Source: Chondrosia reniformis (taxonomy: Eukaryota; Porifera; Demospongiae; Chondrillida; Chondrillidae). From it: a stretch of DNA of 64,000 bases. The stretch covers positions 8,518,401 through 8,582,400 of the forward strand of contig OX359194.1 of assembly GCA_947172415.1 (NCBI GenBank), given 5' to 3'. Shown in pieces: positions 1 through 10,102 of this stretch. The position numbers and the translations under genes were made by a program. The notes under the pieces are model-generated. The model was not told the origin of the DNA and searched no databases. It saw nothing but the letters and a program-made list of their open reading frames with translations. How positions within the stretch are numbered: position 1 is the stretch's first letter; every line of letters begins with the position of its first letter.

Positions 1-3000
1 GTCTGTCACAAGATTTCTAGCCTCCTTCAGATCACTGAGCAAGAGCTTTGAGGGACTACTTAAACAGGTCAGTTGGTTCCTTAAAATGTCTGCTTGAATG
101 GTCTGGTGAGGGGAGACTGATGTATCACTGTGATGCAGCTCCTGGTAATGCTAAACGACTCTTCTGTGCATGTCCGCACCAAGGCCATGAAGTCTCTCTC
201 CCTGGTTGTCTCAGTGGACCCTGCCATCCTCTCGAGGGTAAGTGTGTCAGCTCCTCTCCGCCCAGCAGCGGAGTGCTATGACTTTGCTGTTCCTGCAGAG
301 TGAAGTGTGTCACAGCATTCAATACCACATGGCAGACGGGTCTGCACTAGTGAGGGAAGCAGCTGTGGAACTCTTGGGAAAGTTCCTGTTGAACCAGCCA
401 GAGCTAATATTACAGTATTATGACACTCTCATTGTCAGAATATTGGTTAGTAATGATTGTAGTACTAATGCACAGACTCGCCAGCTGTCATAGTGATGTC
501 ATAGTGATGTCATGGTTACTCTCTGTTGCTACCTTTGCAGGACACTTCTGTGAGTGTAAGGAAGCGAGTTGTCAAGATCTTTAGAGACATCTGTCTTCAG
601 GAGCTAGACTTTCCCAAGCGTGTTGATGTCTTTAGTAAAATGCTCAGAAGGATAACTGATGAGGAAGGGGTTCAGGTACTCTACCCTCGCCAGTCCCCTC
701 CCTCACCAGCTGTCTATGTGTGATGCTCTTCTGTAGAACTTGATAGTGAGTGTGTTCCAGTCTCTCTGGTTTACCTTTCCACAACTGAGTGGAAATGAGA
801 TGGACAAACTATTGGAAAACAGAGTCTGTGACATTATCACTGTAGTGAGTGATGCAGCTCTGGAGGCTGTGAGAGCTGTCAGTGTGTATGTTCTCTGTTC
901 CACAGATGATGGCTGATGAACTGGTACACGAATACTTTGATCTCCTCTTGCAAAAGGTAAGCTACTATGTTTGAGATGCGTGGGTCAACAACAGTCTCAT
1001 AATGATGTTGTCTGCAGTTAATCAAATCTGACAAGACTACCTCAAAGGTAATACTGGAGGCCTGCCAGACAATGGTGGACATTACTGTCAAAATGGTCCT
1101 GACACTGGATGAGAAAGATGGTTTGTATTCTGACAGCTACGTATGTAGTTAGTACACTTATGAGAGTTTCTATCTACTGCTCCTCCTTAGTGAGTGAGGA
1201 GCGTAGTGAGAGGTTCACTTTAGTTGGCTGCGTCACTCTACTTCACCTCTTTTCCAAGTCCTATCCTCATCTGCTCCTCAAGCATGCCAAGACCCTCCAG
1301 CCCTACCTCAGTATCAAGTGCACCGTGAGAGGCTGCATTCCTCCCCAGTGTACCTCCCTTGTTACATAGCTGTTTCCTTTATAGAGTGAGAGTGACATTA
1401 CAATTGTCACGTACACTACACGGATCCTGGAAAAGGTGCTGTCTCTCATGACCCATCCTGATGGAGTGTTTCTGAGGAACATTGAGGATGAGCTTGTTAA
1501 GCTGGTACTTAGCAAAGGACCTAGTGTAAGTGGCGGCTAATGCTCTTCTTTGTGGACCTCACTGCTGGTATGGTTTGACTTGTTGCAGGTGCTGCAGGCG
1601 TGTGTAGGGTGTTTGGATGTCATTGCCAACAAAGTCACGCAAGATTACAAACTTGTCAGAGAGTGTTTTCAAAAGTTCTACTGTTAGCCTCAATTCATCC
1701 ATTGTCCAATTAACACGTGCACATTTGTTTGGTTTCTCAATAGCTTTTCTAGAAAAGATTCGAATTCTACACTCGAGGGACCGAAAGAGTTCTCAGCTCT
1801 CTGCCCACAAGCCTCTGCTGCTTCGATCAGTGTTTGTAGTGAGTCTGATGTGTAAGCACTTTGACTTTGAGAAGGTCTCCCAAACTACTCCTCTTCCAGA
1901 TCTGGTAAGCCGTGTGATGTACATAAAGTGATATCATTTGACCTTGACCCTTGTTCACAGCTACTGCCAGTCAAGGATAAGGTGTACCAACAGCTAATGT
2001 ACTTCACTGACTATGACGATGATGAGGTGTCGTTGAGGGCAGTTGATGGACTGGGTAGGTACACACACTTTGCTACCCCCTCTCTGAACTTCTGTACTCT
2101 GACCTCTGAACTGCTGCACTCTGAACTCTGTATTTTACTTGCATATGTTGAACCAGTGTCTGAATACTGTATCACTTCTAACTACGTATAGACACAATTA
2201 TGTTTCACTATGCTCTGTCTCTTCGGCAGTAAATGCTGTAACTGTTCTCATTAGGTTACTTTTGTGTAAGGTATCCAGAGTTCATGCTGAGCGATGGGAC
2301 AAAGTCACTTTATTTGAGCTGGCTTGGAGTAGGCAGCTCTGTAAAGCAGAAACTACAGGTATTGCGTAATCTACTGTTTCACTTCAGTGAGGACGAAGTG
2401 CGATGGAAAGAGCGACAAGGATCTAAGAAAGGTACGTACATGCGTGTGTAGCAGCTAGTAAAAACGTTGTTGCCAAACCCATGTGTGTACATCTCCAATA
2501 CTGTTGTACATTGATCACATCTTTATTCCACATGCACACACACACAGTGCATCAAGTATTATAGCTTCTTGTTCCTGACTTTATGTATCACTACTTTCGT
2601 TAACAGACGGAGAAGCAGAGAGATTGGATGCTCTGGCAGACCTGGGAGATCAGCTGTCTCTGTTAGTAGACCATCTCGTCCCATCTCCTACTGAACTCAT
2701 TAGTCTGTTCTTCCCCTCTAGCCTCAACAGTCAGATAGCTCAGGCCTACGCACCGAGCATATTCACCTGTTACCACACACACACAGTGGAAGTGAGGACG
2801 GCAGTAGTACAAGTGGTTTCACTTGTCCTCAAGCTGGGCCTCATCCCTCCAGCACAGGTACAGTAACTATGTCAGGACCTGTTATTCCTCCACTGAGTGC
2901 CTGTCAATGTGTCTGTCCCCCAGTGTATTCCATGGCTCATAGCAGCCACTACTGATCCTGAGCCTTCTGTGTCGGGCAAGTCATGTCAGTGGGTGAGTGA

Positions 3001-4750
3001 CCTGGATGGCAGGTATGGAACATTCACACAAAACCAACTTTTGGCTGGAGTGAAGCAGTCCTTTTCATTTCAGCGCCAACTGTCTCCTGTAAGTGTGGAT
3101 GGCTTGTCTGAGCTTGCAATGGCTCTCATGTAGATTGTGACATCTCTGTGCTTCCTTAGGGAGTGTCACGCGGCTGTTCAGAGGACATCACTGATCCTCA
3201 GAGCTCCTTGGCGCACTTGTACACTTTGCTGAGGGGCAGCAAGCAGAAGAGGAGGCCGTTCCTCAGAGCAGCCGTCAACCAGTTCACAGACACTGATGTT
3301 AGTATGACTGTCAAGTAGCCATTCTCCTTACACTTTCACTTCTCTGTGTCTCTTTGGTTACTCAGAAGAATGAACTTGGTCTCATGCTCTACATTGCTGA
3401 CAACCTGGCCTACTTTCCCTACAACACTATAGAAGAACCTCTATTTGTCTTACACGAGATGGACATGGCGCTCTCTGTTCATTGTGCTGCTGTGCAGCAG
3501 AAGTTTAGAGAAGTAAACAGGTTACCAACTGTGATATGTTCACTTTACTGACACATATTGTACTTGTACTGCTGTAGACATTGTGCATTTCAAACTCAGA
3601 CGATGATCAGGATAATTTGGAAGCATTAAGTAAGTCCAATACTAGTTAGATGCTACAGGTTTGTGATGCCGACACCTTTACATACGTAGGTCATGTGTCT
3701 CTCAATGTTGATCAACTGAACTCTTGTTGCAACTCCAGCCAGAGCTGTTTCCTATTGTTAAACCTAAGTCAACACCTCAAACTATCCTATAACCTCAATG
3801 ACAGGTTAGCATATGTTCTGCATCCTGAGGACTTGGAATAGCAGTGTCTCCTGCATGTCTGTATTATTATTATTTAAGTGCTCTCTTCTGCCTTATACGT
3901 ACGTATGTACATATACGTACTTACAATACATGTATACATACGTATGTGTATGTGTCCTGATTGACATATTTGAATTGCATCTTGTTTACTGTAGCAAATG
4001 TTCCAAGTACAACCCAAATGAATCTACAAAGATGTTTGACAAGAACACTGTAAGAAAGTGTGGGATTCTCTTTAATCCCAACACAGTCCTCGAGCAGTTG
4101 AGGTACGAGACTAGCGGAAGACATCTTGCAAGGTCTAAAGAAGACTGTCTCTCTGTATACCAGCAGGTAATGTCAAGCACGAGTGACTGCTGGAGTATTG
4201 CTCATTTAAATGATTATTGCAACAATATATTTCCTTCAGTTTAAGAAGCTGATGAATAGCATGGATCCCTTTGAGGACAAGAACAGTCCCGAGCCTATGG
4301 ACTCGGCCAAGCCAACCAATCCTCCAGTAGTGCAGTATTCCACAGGGGAGGGCAAAGACCAAGCAGTTAGTTGTGTTCCATCCACTGTGAATGGGCTGGG
4401 GTGCAATGGCACTTGATGAGCGTATGACATGCTCTCTTGTATCTCCTCTAGTCCTCTGACACGACTGACTTGGGTTCTGTAGCCAGTGCTGCAGTGGGAC
4501 TGTTGAAGAAGAGAGGCAGGCCTCGCTTGTCTTCAAGTGGTAGTTCTGTTAGCAGTAGAGGTGTGCGATCTAGAAGGAATTCTGATGGGAGTGACAAGAG
4601 TGGGACAAGGAAGAAGAGAAGAGTAAGATCTCAGTCTCACCCCCAACATCATTGAGTTATACGTACGTACTTTCCTTATTTGATTAACAGCCTTCGATGA
4701 CCAATCCTTCAGATAGCGAGGATGAAGACCCGGACTACAAGTTTATTTAA
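1..4750 (+). CDS. NIPBL: NIPBL/SCC2 cohesin loader, 3' part (5' end outside window)
   Basis: Spliced gene fragment with 23 visible exons, approximately 1-67, 139-237, 299-445, 541-675, 737-871, 906-956, 1018-1120, 1191-1324, 1385-1525, 1589-1682, 1744-1904, 1961-2054, 2255-2431, 2607-2857, 2924-3088, 3160-3297, 3366-3512, 3578-3629, 3690-3804, 3995-4166, 4240-4365, 4452-4622 and 4691-4750 (TAA). The exon order follows the HEAT-repeat C-terminal half of animal NIPBL. Landmarks include VREAAVELLGKF (299-445), KRVVKIFRDIC (541-675), HAKTLQPYLSIKC (1191-1324), PWLIAATTDPEPS (2924-3088) and LYIADNLAYFPYNT (3366-3512). NIPBL with MAU2 loads cohesin onto chromatin in the nucleus. The tail has an AT-hook-like KKRGRPRL (exon 4452-4622), basic patches and an acidic end; it is shorter than the vertebrate tail. 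The end of exon 737-871 is the least certain boundary. Introns are mostly 50-100 bp. Confidence 0.93.
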
Positions 4751-4862
4751 TGGAACAGCTTCCTTTTCATTTTTGATTTCTTAATCATTTCAGCTTCATT
4801 ATTTTCATTGAATTAACTGTATTAGCTCATGGATGTGATTTCTGTATATATGTACAAAGTAT

Positions 4863-4868
4863 AATAAA
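4863..4868 (+). terminator. Poly(A) signal of NIPBL
   Basis: AATAAA lies 113 bp after the NIPBL stop codon, in AT-rich 3' UTR. The rest of 4751-5170 (about 420 bp) holds the NIPBL 3' UTR and the upstream region of ELOF1; I see no further gene there. Confidence 0.6.
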
Positions 4869-5170
4869 AACATTTAGAAAATGATATTAAAAGTAGGAAT
4901 GTCCAGTGTTGCAACAATGAAAACACATCTGGAAAGGGTAGGGAAACACTAAGACAGTGAAGGCTAGCCTTAGTGGCAAACTGAAATTTAAGTGACTTGA
5001 CTGTACACATCACTTCTGTGTTTGCCCTAGAGAGTATCTGATAAGTGAACATCAAAAATAACTTGGATATATTTATGGATATCTGTGAATGCTGACAGTC
5101 AGTTTTCCATTAATTATAACGTATCCTGCAAACCTGTAACAATGCATGCATTGCGCAATTTAATTGTAAA

Positions 5171-5710
5171 ATGGGGCGAAAGAGATCAAAGAGGAAGCCG
5201 CCTCCCAAGAAGAAGACTGTTGGTACACTAGATACAGTATTCAGCTGTCCGTTTTGCAACCACGAAAAGTCATGTGAAGTTAAATTGTTCGTTTAGTTTT
5301 AATTGATGTCACGTGTTCACTATTAATAATTTAATTCTCTTTGATTTCTAGGGACAGAGAGAGAAACGTGGGAACCATTCAGTGTACTGTATGTCTAGAG
5401 GACTTTCAAACCTCGATTACATGTAAGCCTTTTTGTGTCTATGGCAGATTCAGTCACTGAGACGGCGAACCACCCCAATCTCGTGACCTCTTCCTTACCC
5501 ATCGAGGAGAGTGGTCTGGCTAGTGAGACTAGACCGAGTCACCTTATATAGCTAACAAGTTGCTTGTCTCTGACCTTTCCCTTTGCCAGTTTGGAGCAGT
5601 CACTGACTGAAGTACTCTAGATCTAACATTGTACTTCTGTTCATCTAGATCTTTCAGAAGCTGTGGACGTCTACAGTGACTGGATTGATGCTTGTGAAGC
5701 CAACAATTGA
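5171..5710 (+). CDS. ELOF1: Transcription elongation factor 1 homolog (ELOF1)
   Basis: Three exons: 5171-5286, 5352-5422, 5649-5710 (TGA). They add up to 249 nt, an 82-residue protein, against 83 in human. The basic N-terminus [15 protein letters not shown] is followed by a four-cysteine zinc-binding fold with CPFC and CTVC pairs, then the conserved C-terminal segment [11 protein letters not shown]. The donor at 5287 was chosen because only this junction restores the conserved VKLDRERNVG segment. ELOF1 binds RNA polymerase II near the DNA entry site, supporting elongation and transcription-coupled repair. The start is the first ATG and matches the universal N-terminus. The second intron (5423-5648, 226 bp) is the longest and holds no recognisable element. 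Confidence 0.96.
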
Positions 5711-5813
5711 TGCAAAGAGAACTGGTTACACAAACCTACATTTTATTTCTTTCACTTTTGATGTAAGAATAACAGTTGAAATTGATACACTCTTCTTAAA
5801 GGATTTTAATATA

Positions 5814-5819
5814 AATAAA
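5814..5819 (+). terminator. Poly(A) signal of ELOF1, next to the HOOK stop codon
   Basis: AATAAA about 104 bp after the ELOF1 stop codon. The HOOK stop on the other strand lies at 5854, and a minus-strand AATAAA (TTTATT at 5742-5747 on the plus strand) sits inside the ELOF1 3' UTR, so the two mRNAs probably overlap at their 3' ends. Confidence 0.55.
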
Positions 5820-5853
5820 CACTAGTTAATATATTAAAACTCTGCAGCAGTCA

Positions 5854-8800
5854 CTAGCTCTTCTGTGAGGAGGAGACACCAAAAGGTGCCATGGCAACCC
5901 TGCGACTGAAGAGAGCCCTGCGCTGCTGGGCTAGGAAGGGAAGTGAAGAGGTCAAACGCTGTTCAGATTTCTGTTGAAACATCTGCATTCCTATATCGTA
6001 CCAAGCTGTTACAATCATCCGTTCCTCACGTTCCTTCAGTTCACGATGTTCTTCCAACTGTTTTTCAAGTTTCTGAATGTAGATTTCCTTCTCTTGTAAC
6101 TGCTGCTTCAAAGTTGACATTTCATTTCCATCTTCAGCTAAGTTAGATCCGCCCCCAAACCCTTCAATTATTTTCTTGGCTTTCTTTAAATACTTTTTCA
6201 ATTTCTCTATTTCTACATTTTTAGATTCTGAATCTTCCTCCAGTCGTCTTATCTTTTGAAGCAGATCCTTGTCTCCAGCGCTACTTGCCACACTCGAAGG
6301 AGTGCTCTCCCTCAAATGGCTCTCCATACGCTTCAGCTTCTCTTGGGTAAGCTCTAGCTCTGTCTTAGTGGCAACCAACTGAGGTGGGATGGAAGAATGT
6401 CATTCATTATGCATCCCCACATCGCACTCCACCAACCTCCAGGTCTGTCTCTCCAGATGGAGAATCCAGTCTGTTTTTCAAAATGCAATTCTCTTTTTCC
6501 AGGCGAGCCATCTTTTCCCTATACCAATCACATGACTAGCATGTGACTCTAAGACAGCTTTCATTGGATTTGACCTACTTGAGCTCTGGAGTGTACACTT
6601 CTGTCAAAAAGCTGGACTGAGGACTTGAAAAATCAATTCCTTCTCTTCCGGAGATCTCTGAACCTAAAGAGACTGAGAGAAATCAGAATACAAAAGTCAA
6701 AGATATTGAAAGGTACAGTATGAATTGCAGAGAACAGACCATTTTTAACTGGTGACATTGCACTTTGCGATTGCTGCAGCAAATAAGAAATGCATATGTA
6801 TTGGCATGCAGTATATAGACATACATATCTTTACTCTATACTTCAATACTACCGTACAACCACACCTCTCTACATCTGACCACACCCCAAGCTAACCTCT
6901 AACTCTGATCTAAGTTGCCTGGCCTCATCCTGGCTCTGCTCCAGGTCGTGCTGCAGGGACTGGCGGTGAGTGCTCTCCTCCAGCATTCGTCTTTCTAACT
7001 CTTGGATCTGAAACATCAAAGAGAAACATACCATCAAATGGTACCCATGCTGTTGTCATGGCAACTCACTCTCTGCTTATGTGTTGTAATTTGAACTTTG
7101 ACAGAGCTCACTCTCCTAAGCTCCTCCTCCAGGTCCAGGTTCTGTTGAACATACATCGTGTTCTTGTCCTCCAGCGACCTCATCTGACGTCGCAAGTCCT
7201 GAATATCCTCTACAGGTACATACACGCTAGCATCACTGGCCAGAACACACAACCAAATCAGCACATGACCCAGAACACACAACCAAATCAGCACATGACC
7301 CAGAACACACAACCAAATCATCACATGACCCAGAACACACAACCAAATCAGCACATGACCCAGAACATACCGAGCTTTATCCTGTAACTGCTTATCTGCT
7401 GCTCATATTTAGCCTACACAGATCATACAATATAGTACATACAATATTACAGTCGACACAGTAAAACAATGCACACACATACACGTACGTACATGTGTAC
7501 CTATACATACATAGACATATATGAACGTACATTTATGCATGTCTATGTCTATATTCTATACTATATATTATGTATGTACACCGACCACTTTCTCTTCAAG
7601 GTGTCTCATCTCATCAACTTGGTCTTGTAGCTCTGCCATGCTGTCCACTCTAGAAGACAATTCACGATTCTACAACATTAGAAACATGTCACACAAGATC
7701 CTACTACCATTACATGTGTCACACATAGCTGCCAAGATCCTACTACCATTACATGTGTCACACATAGCTGTCAAGACCCTACTACCATTACTTGTGTCAC
7801 ACATAGCTGCCAAGATCCTACTACCATTACTTGTGTCACACATAGCTGCCAAGACCCTACTACCATTACTTGTGTCACACATAGCTGCCAAGACCCTACT
7901 ACCATTACTTGTGTCACACATAGCTGCCAAGATCCTACTACCATTACATGTGTCACACATAGCTGCCAAGACCCTACTACCATTACATGTGTCACACATA
8001 GCTGCCAAGATCCTACTACCATTACATGTGTCACACATAGCTGCCAAGATCCTACTACCATTACATGTGTCACACATAGCTGTCAAGACCCTACTACCAT
8101 TACTTGTGTCACACATAGCTGCCAAGATCCTACTACCATTACATGTGTCACACATAGCTGCCAAGATCCTACTACCATTACATGTGTCACACATAGCTGC
8201 CAAGACCCTACTACCATTACATGTGTCACACATAGCTGCCAAGATCCTACTACCATTACATGTGTCACACATAGCTGCCAAGATCCTACTACCATTACAT
8301 GTGTCACACATAGCTGCCAAGATCCTACTACCATTACATGTGTCACACATAGCTGCCAAGACCCTACTACCATTACATGTGTCACACATAGCTGCCAAGA
8401 TCCTACTACCATTACATGTGTCACACATAGCTGCCAAGATCCTACTACCATTACTTGTGTCACACATAGCTGCCAAGATCCTACTACCATTACATGTGTC
8501 ACACATAGCTGCCAAGATCCTACTACCATTACATGTGTCACACATAGCTGCCAAGATCCTACTACCATTACATATGTCACACATAGCTGCCAAGATCCTA
8601 CTACCATTACATGTGTCACACATAGCTGCCAAGATCCTACTACCATTACATGTGTCATATTCAACTGTTAGGAGCTTGGCTAACCTTTTGAATGACTTCT
8701 TGCAAGTGCTGTTCAGCCTCTTCTGCTCGCATGCGATATTCTTCCTTCATTGCCTCCTCCATCAGTTTCTCTCTCCTCACCTGGTCCAGCTCACGTCTGT

Positions 8801-10046
8801 GCAGGTCAATCTTAGTTTCCTGAGGTGTTCTGCCCAAACAGAAATGTTGGATTTATGAAAGGTCTATTACCTCAACCTCATGGCACTACTCACCCAGGTT
8901 GAACAAGTACCTCCTTAGCTCTGAGATCTGCTCTCAATTCGATTATCTCTTCATCTTTGATTTGTGCCTGCAGATAGGCAAAGATGAACCATTCAGAAGA
9001 TGAGTAAAGTATGACACACGTACGTATGTACGTACCACTCAACACGAAGGACAACAAGTAGTTAGTGTGTACCTGTTTCTCCAAATCAAATTTGGCTTGT
9101 GCCAGCTCATCTCTCTCTCCTTGCAATAAAACCACCTTCTCCAGTGCATCTCTCAGTCTGTCCTCCATCTCATGATACTCTTCTCCCGACACTGACTTTG
9201 CCTTCTGCTGACATCCATTTAACAACTACAGAAGACACACGTACGTACATATGGGCTCACATAAGAGAACGTAGATACTTGCGTACCTCTTGCAGTGCTG
9301 ACATAACTATCATCTGTATGGATTCGTCCATGTTACGAATGGCCTGCACGTGAACTGGTAAGCAGAATTGATGATACCTGGATTGCATGCAGTATGAAGG
9401 ACACAACCTACTTTGTTTCTTTTCACTGTGGATAGCAACGCCCAGGAGGAGTTGAAGGAAGTGCGCAAGATCTTTTTCGCTTTGTCCCTGAGCTGTCAAT
9501 ACATACACGTGTACATCGGCACTATCGCACCAGTCACACACACTTACCAACACTGCCAGCTTCGGGGACCGGAAAGGCTACCAGTTCTATGTGATGGAGC
9601 TCGTGGAAGTAGTCGACAATTCTTCTAATAATCTTCTTCAAATTGTTTGTCTTTAAAAATACAAGAAGTTAAGCCTTGCTGTGACATTCACAAAAGTGCG
9701 TCAAACGGACTCACCTTGAGCACTACATTACCCTCACAGTCCGGAACAAGACGATGGAGCCACTCGTTGGAAAAGTACCCCGGGTCTCTAAAAAGAAATC
9801 AAATCTAACCAACTCAATTCTTATGTGTTCTACACATCTACAGTTAGGGAAGGTTTGCGCTCACAATTGATGAAGACACTGCGCCACGGTAATTCCGTCT
9901 GTAATGTCATCCCTCACTTCCAGTTCGAATGTCAACAGCTACATACCAAGACACTTTGGATATAAATCATTCATAGAAGACACACTAAACTGGATGGATG
10001 AAATTACCCATTTTCTGAGACCATCTAAAATCACGGTGGCGTCCAT
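5854..10046 (-). CDS. HOOK: HOOK family dynein adaptor (complete)
   Basis: Sixteen exons on the minus strand, in transcript order: 10008-10046, 9865-9938, 9715-9787, 9548-9650, 9412-9492, 9287-9354, 9073-9225, 8894-8967, 8685-8829, 7589-7669, 7371-7413, 7070-7209, 6897-7007, 6579-6655, 6437-6518, 5854-6378. Phases are consistent and give about 622 residues (vertebrate HOOKs about 700). The N-terminal Hook domain is seen in KWLLTFELEVRDDITDG and LQLLLGVAIHSEKKQ; this domain contacts dynein light intermediate chain. A long coiled coil follows (DLRRQMRSLEDKNTMY), ending in the conserved C-terminal block ERMIVTAWYDIGM, linked in other animals to the FTS/FHIP cargo complex. The protein links cargo to dynein-dynactin on microtubules. 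Vertebrate paralogs HOOK1-3 cannot be told apart here. Two introns are filled by minisatellites. Exon 7589-7669 uses a weak donor (GTGGTC) chosen by phase. Confidence 0.93.
7241..7370. repeat. 30-bp minisatellite in a HOOK intron, about 4.3 copies
   Basis: Near-identical 30-bp units begin at 7241, 7271, 7301 and 7331, with a partial unit from 7361. They fill most of the 161-bp intron between exons 7070-7209 and 7371-7413. Copies differ by single bases, so expansion is recent. Confidence 0.9.
7683..8657. repeat. 39-bp minisatellite filling a HOOK intron, about 25 copies
   Basis: The 39-bp unit has very few variants (a/t after 'cattac', c/t in 'cc(t/c)actacc', gcc/gtc before 'aag'). It makes up nearly all of the 1015-bp intron 7670-8684. 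As 39 is a multiple of three, several frames stay open for hundreds of codons on both strands, giving false repetitive proteins. The minus-strand intron has an in-frame stop just inside its 5' end, so it is not read through from the HOOK exon. Confidence 0.95.
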
Positions 10047-10102
10047 TTTTGAAATTTGCCACTTCCAGTGGATATTGCGCAACTAGATTTCTAAGAATCA
10101 AA
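10047..10102. promoter_or_regulatory. Shared bidirectional promoter, HOOK / TUT
   Basis: Only 56 bp separate the HOOK start codon (10046, minus) from the uridylyltransferase start codon (10103, plus). No TATA box is visible. Core promoter elements for both genes must overlap here or extend into the first exons and introns. Confidence 0.6.

Noticed and set aside
4135..4536. 133-codon minus-strand open frame over NIPBL exons
   Set aside because: Shadow of NIPBL coding exons 3995-4166, 4240-4365 and 4452-4622 on the plus strand; no domain or splice support.
7683..8657. Regularly spaced direct repeats resembling a CRISPR array
   Set aside because: Units are contiguous with no unique spacers, the host gene is a eukaryotic intron, and no cas genes are present.
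7521..8858. Long open frames (up to 445 codons) of repeated HVSHIAAKILLPL or CDTCNGSRILAAM type
   Set aside because: They arise from a 39-bp unit that lacks stops in several frames of both strands. The region is a HOOK intron with matching splice sites, and the intron sense strand has an early stop.
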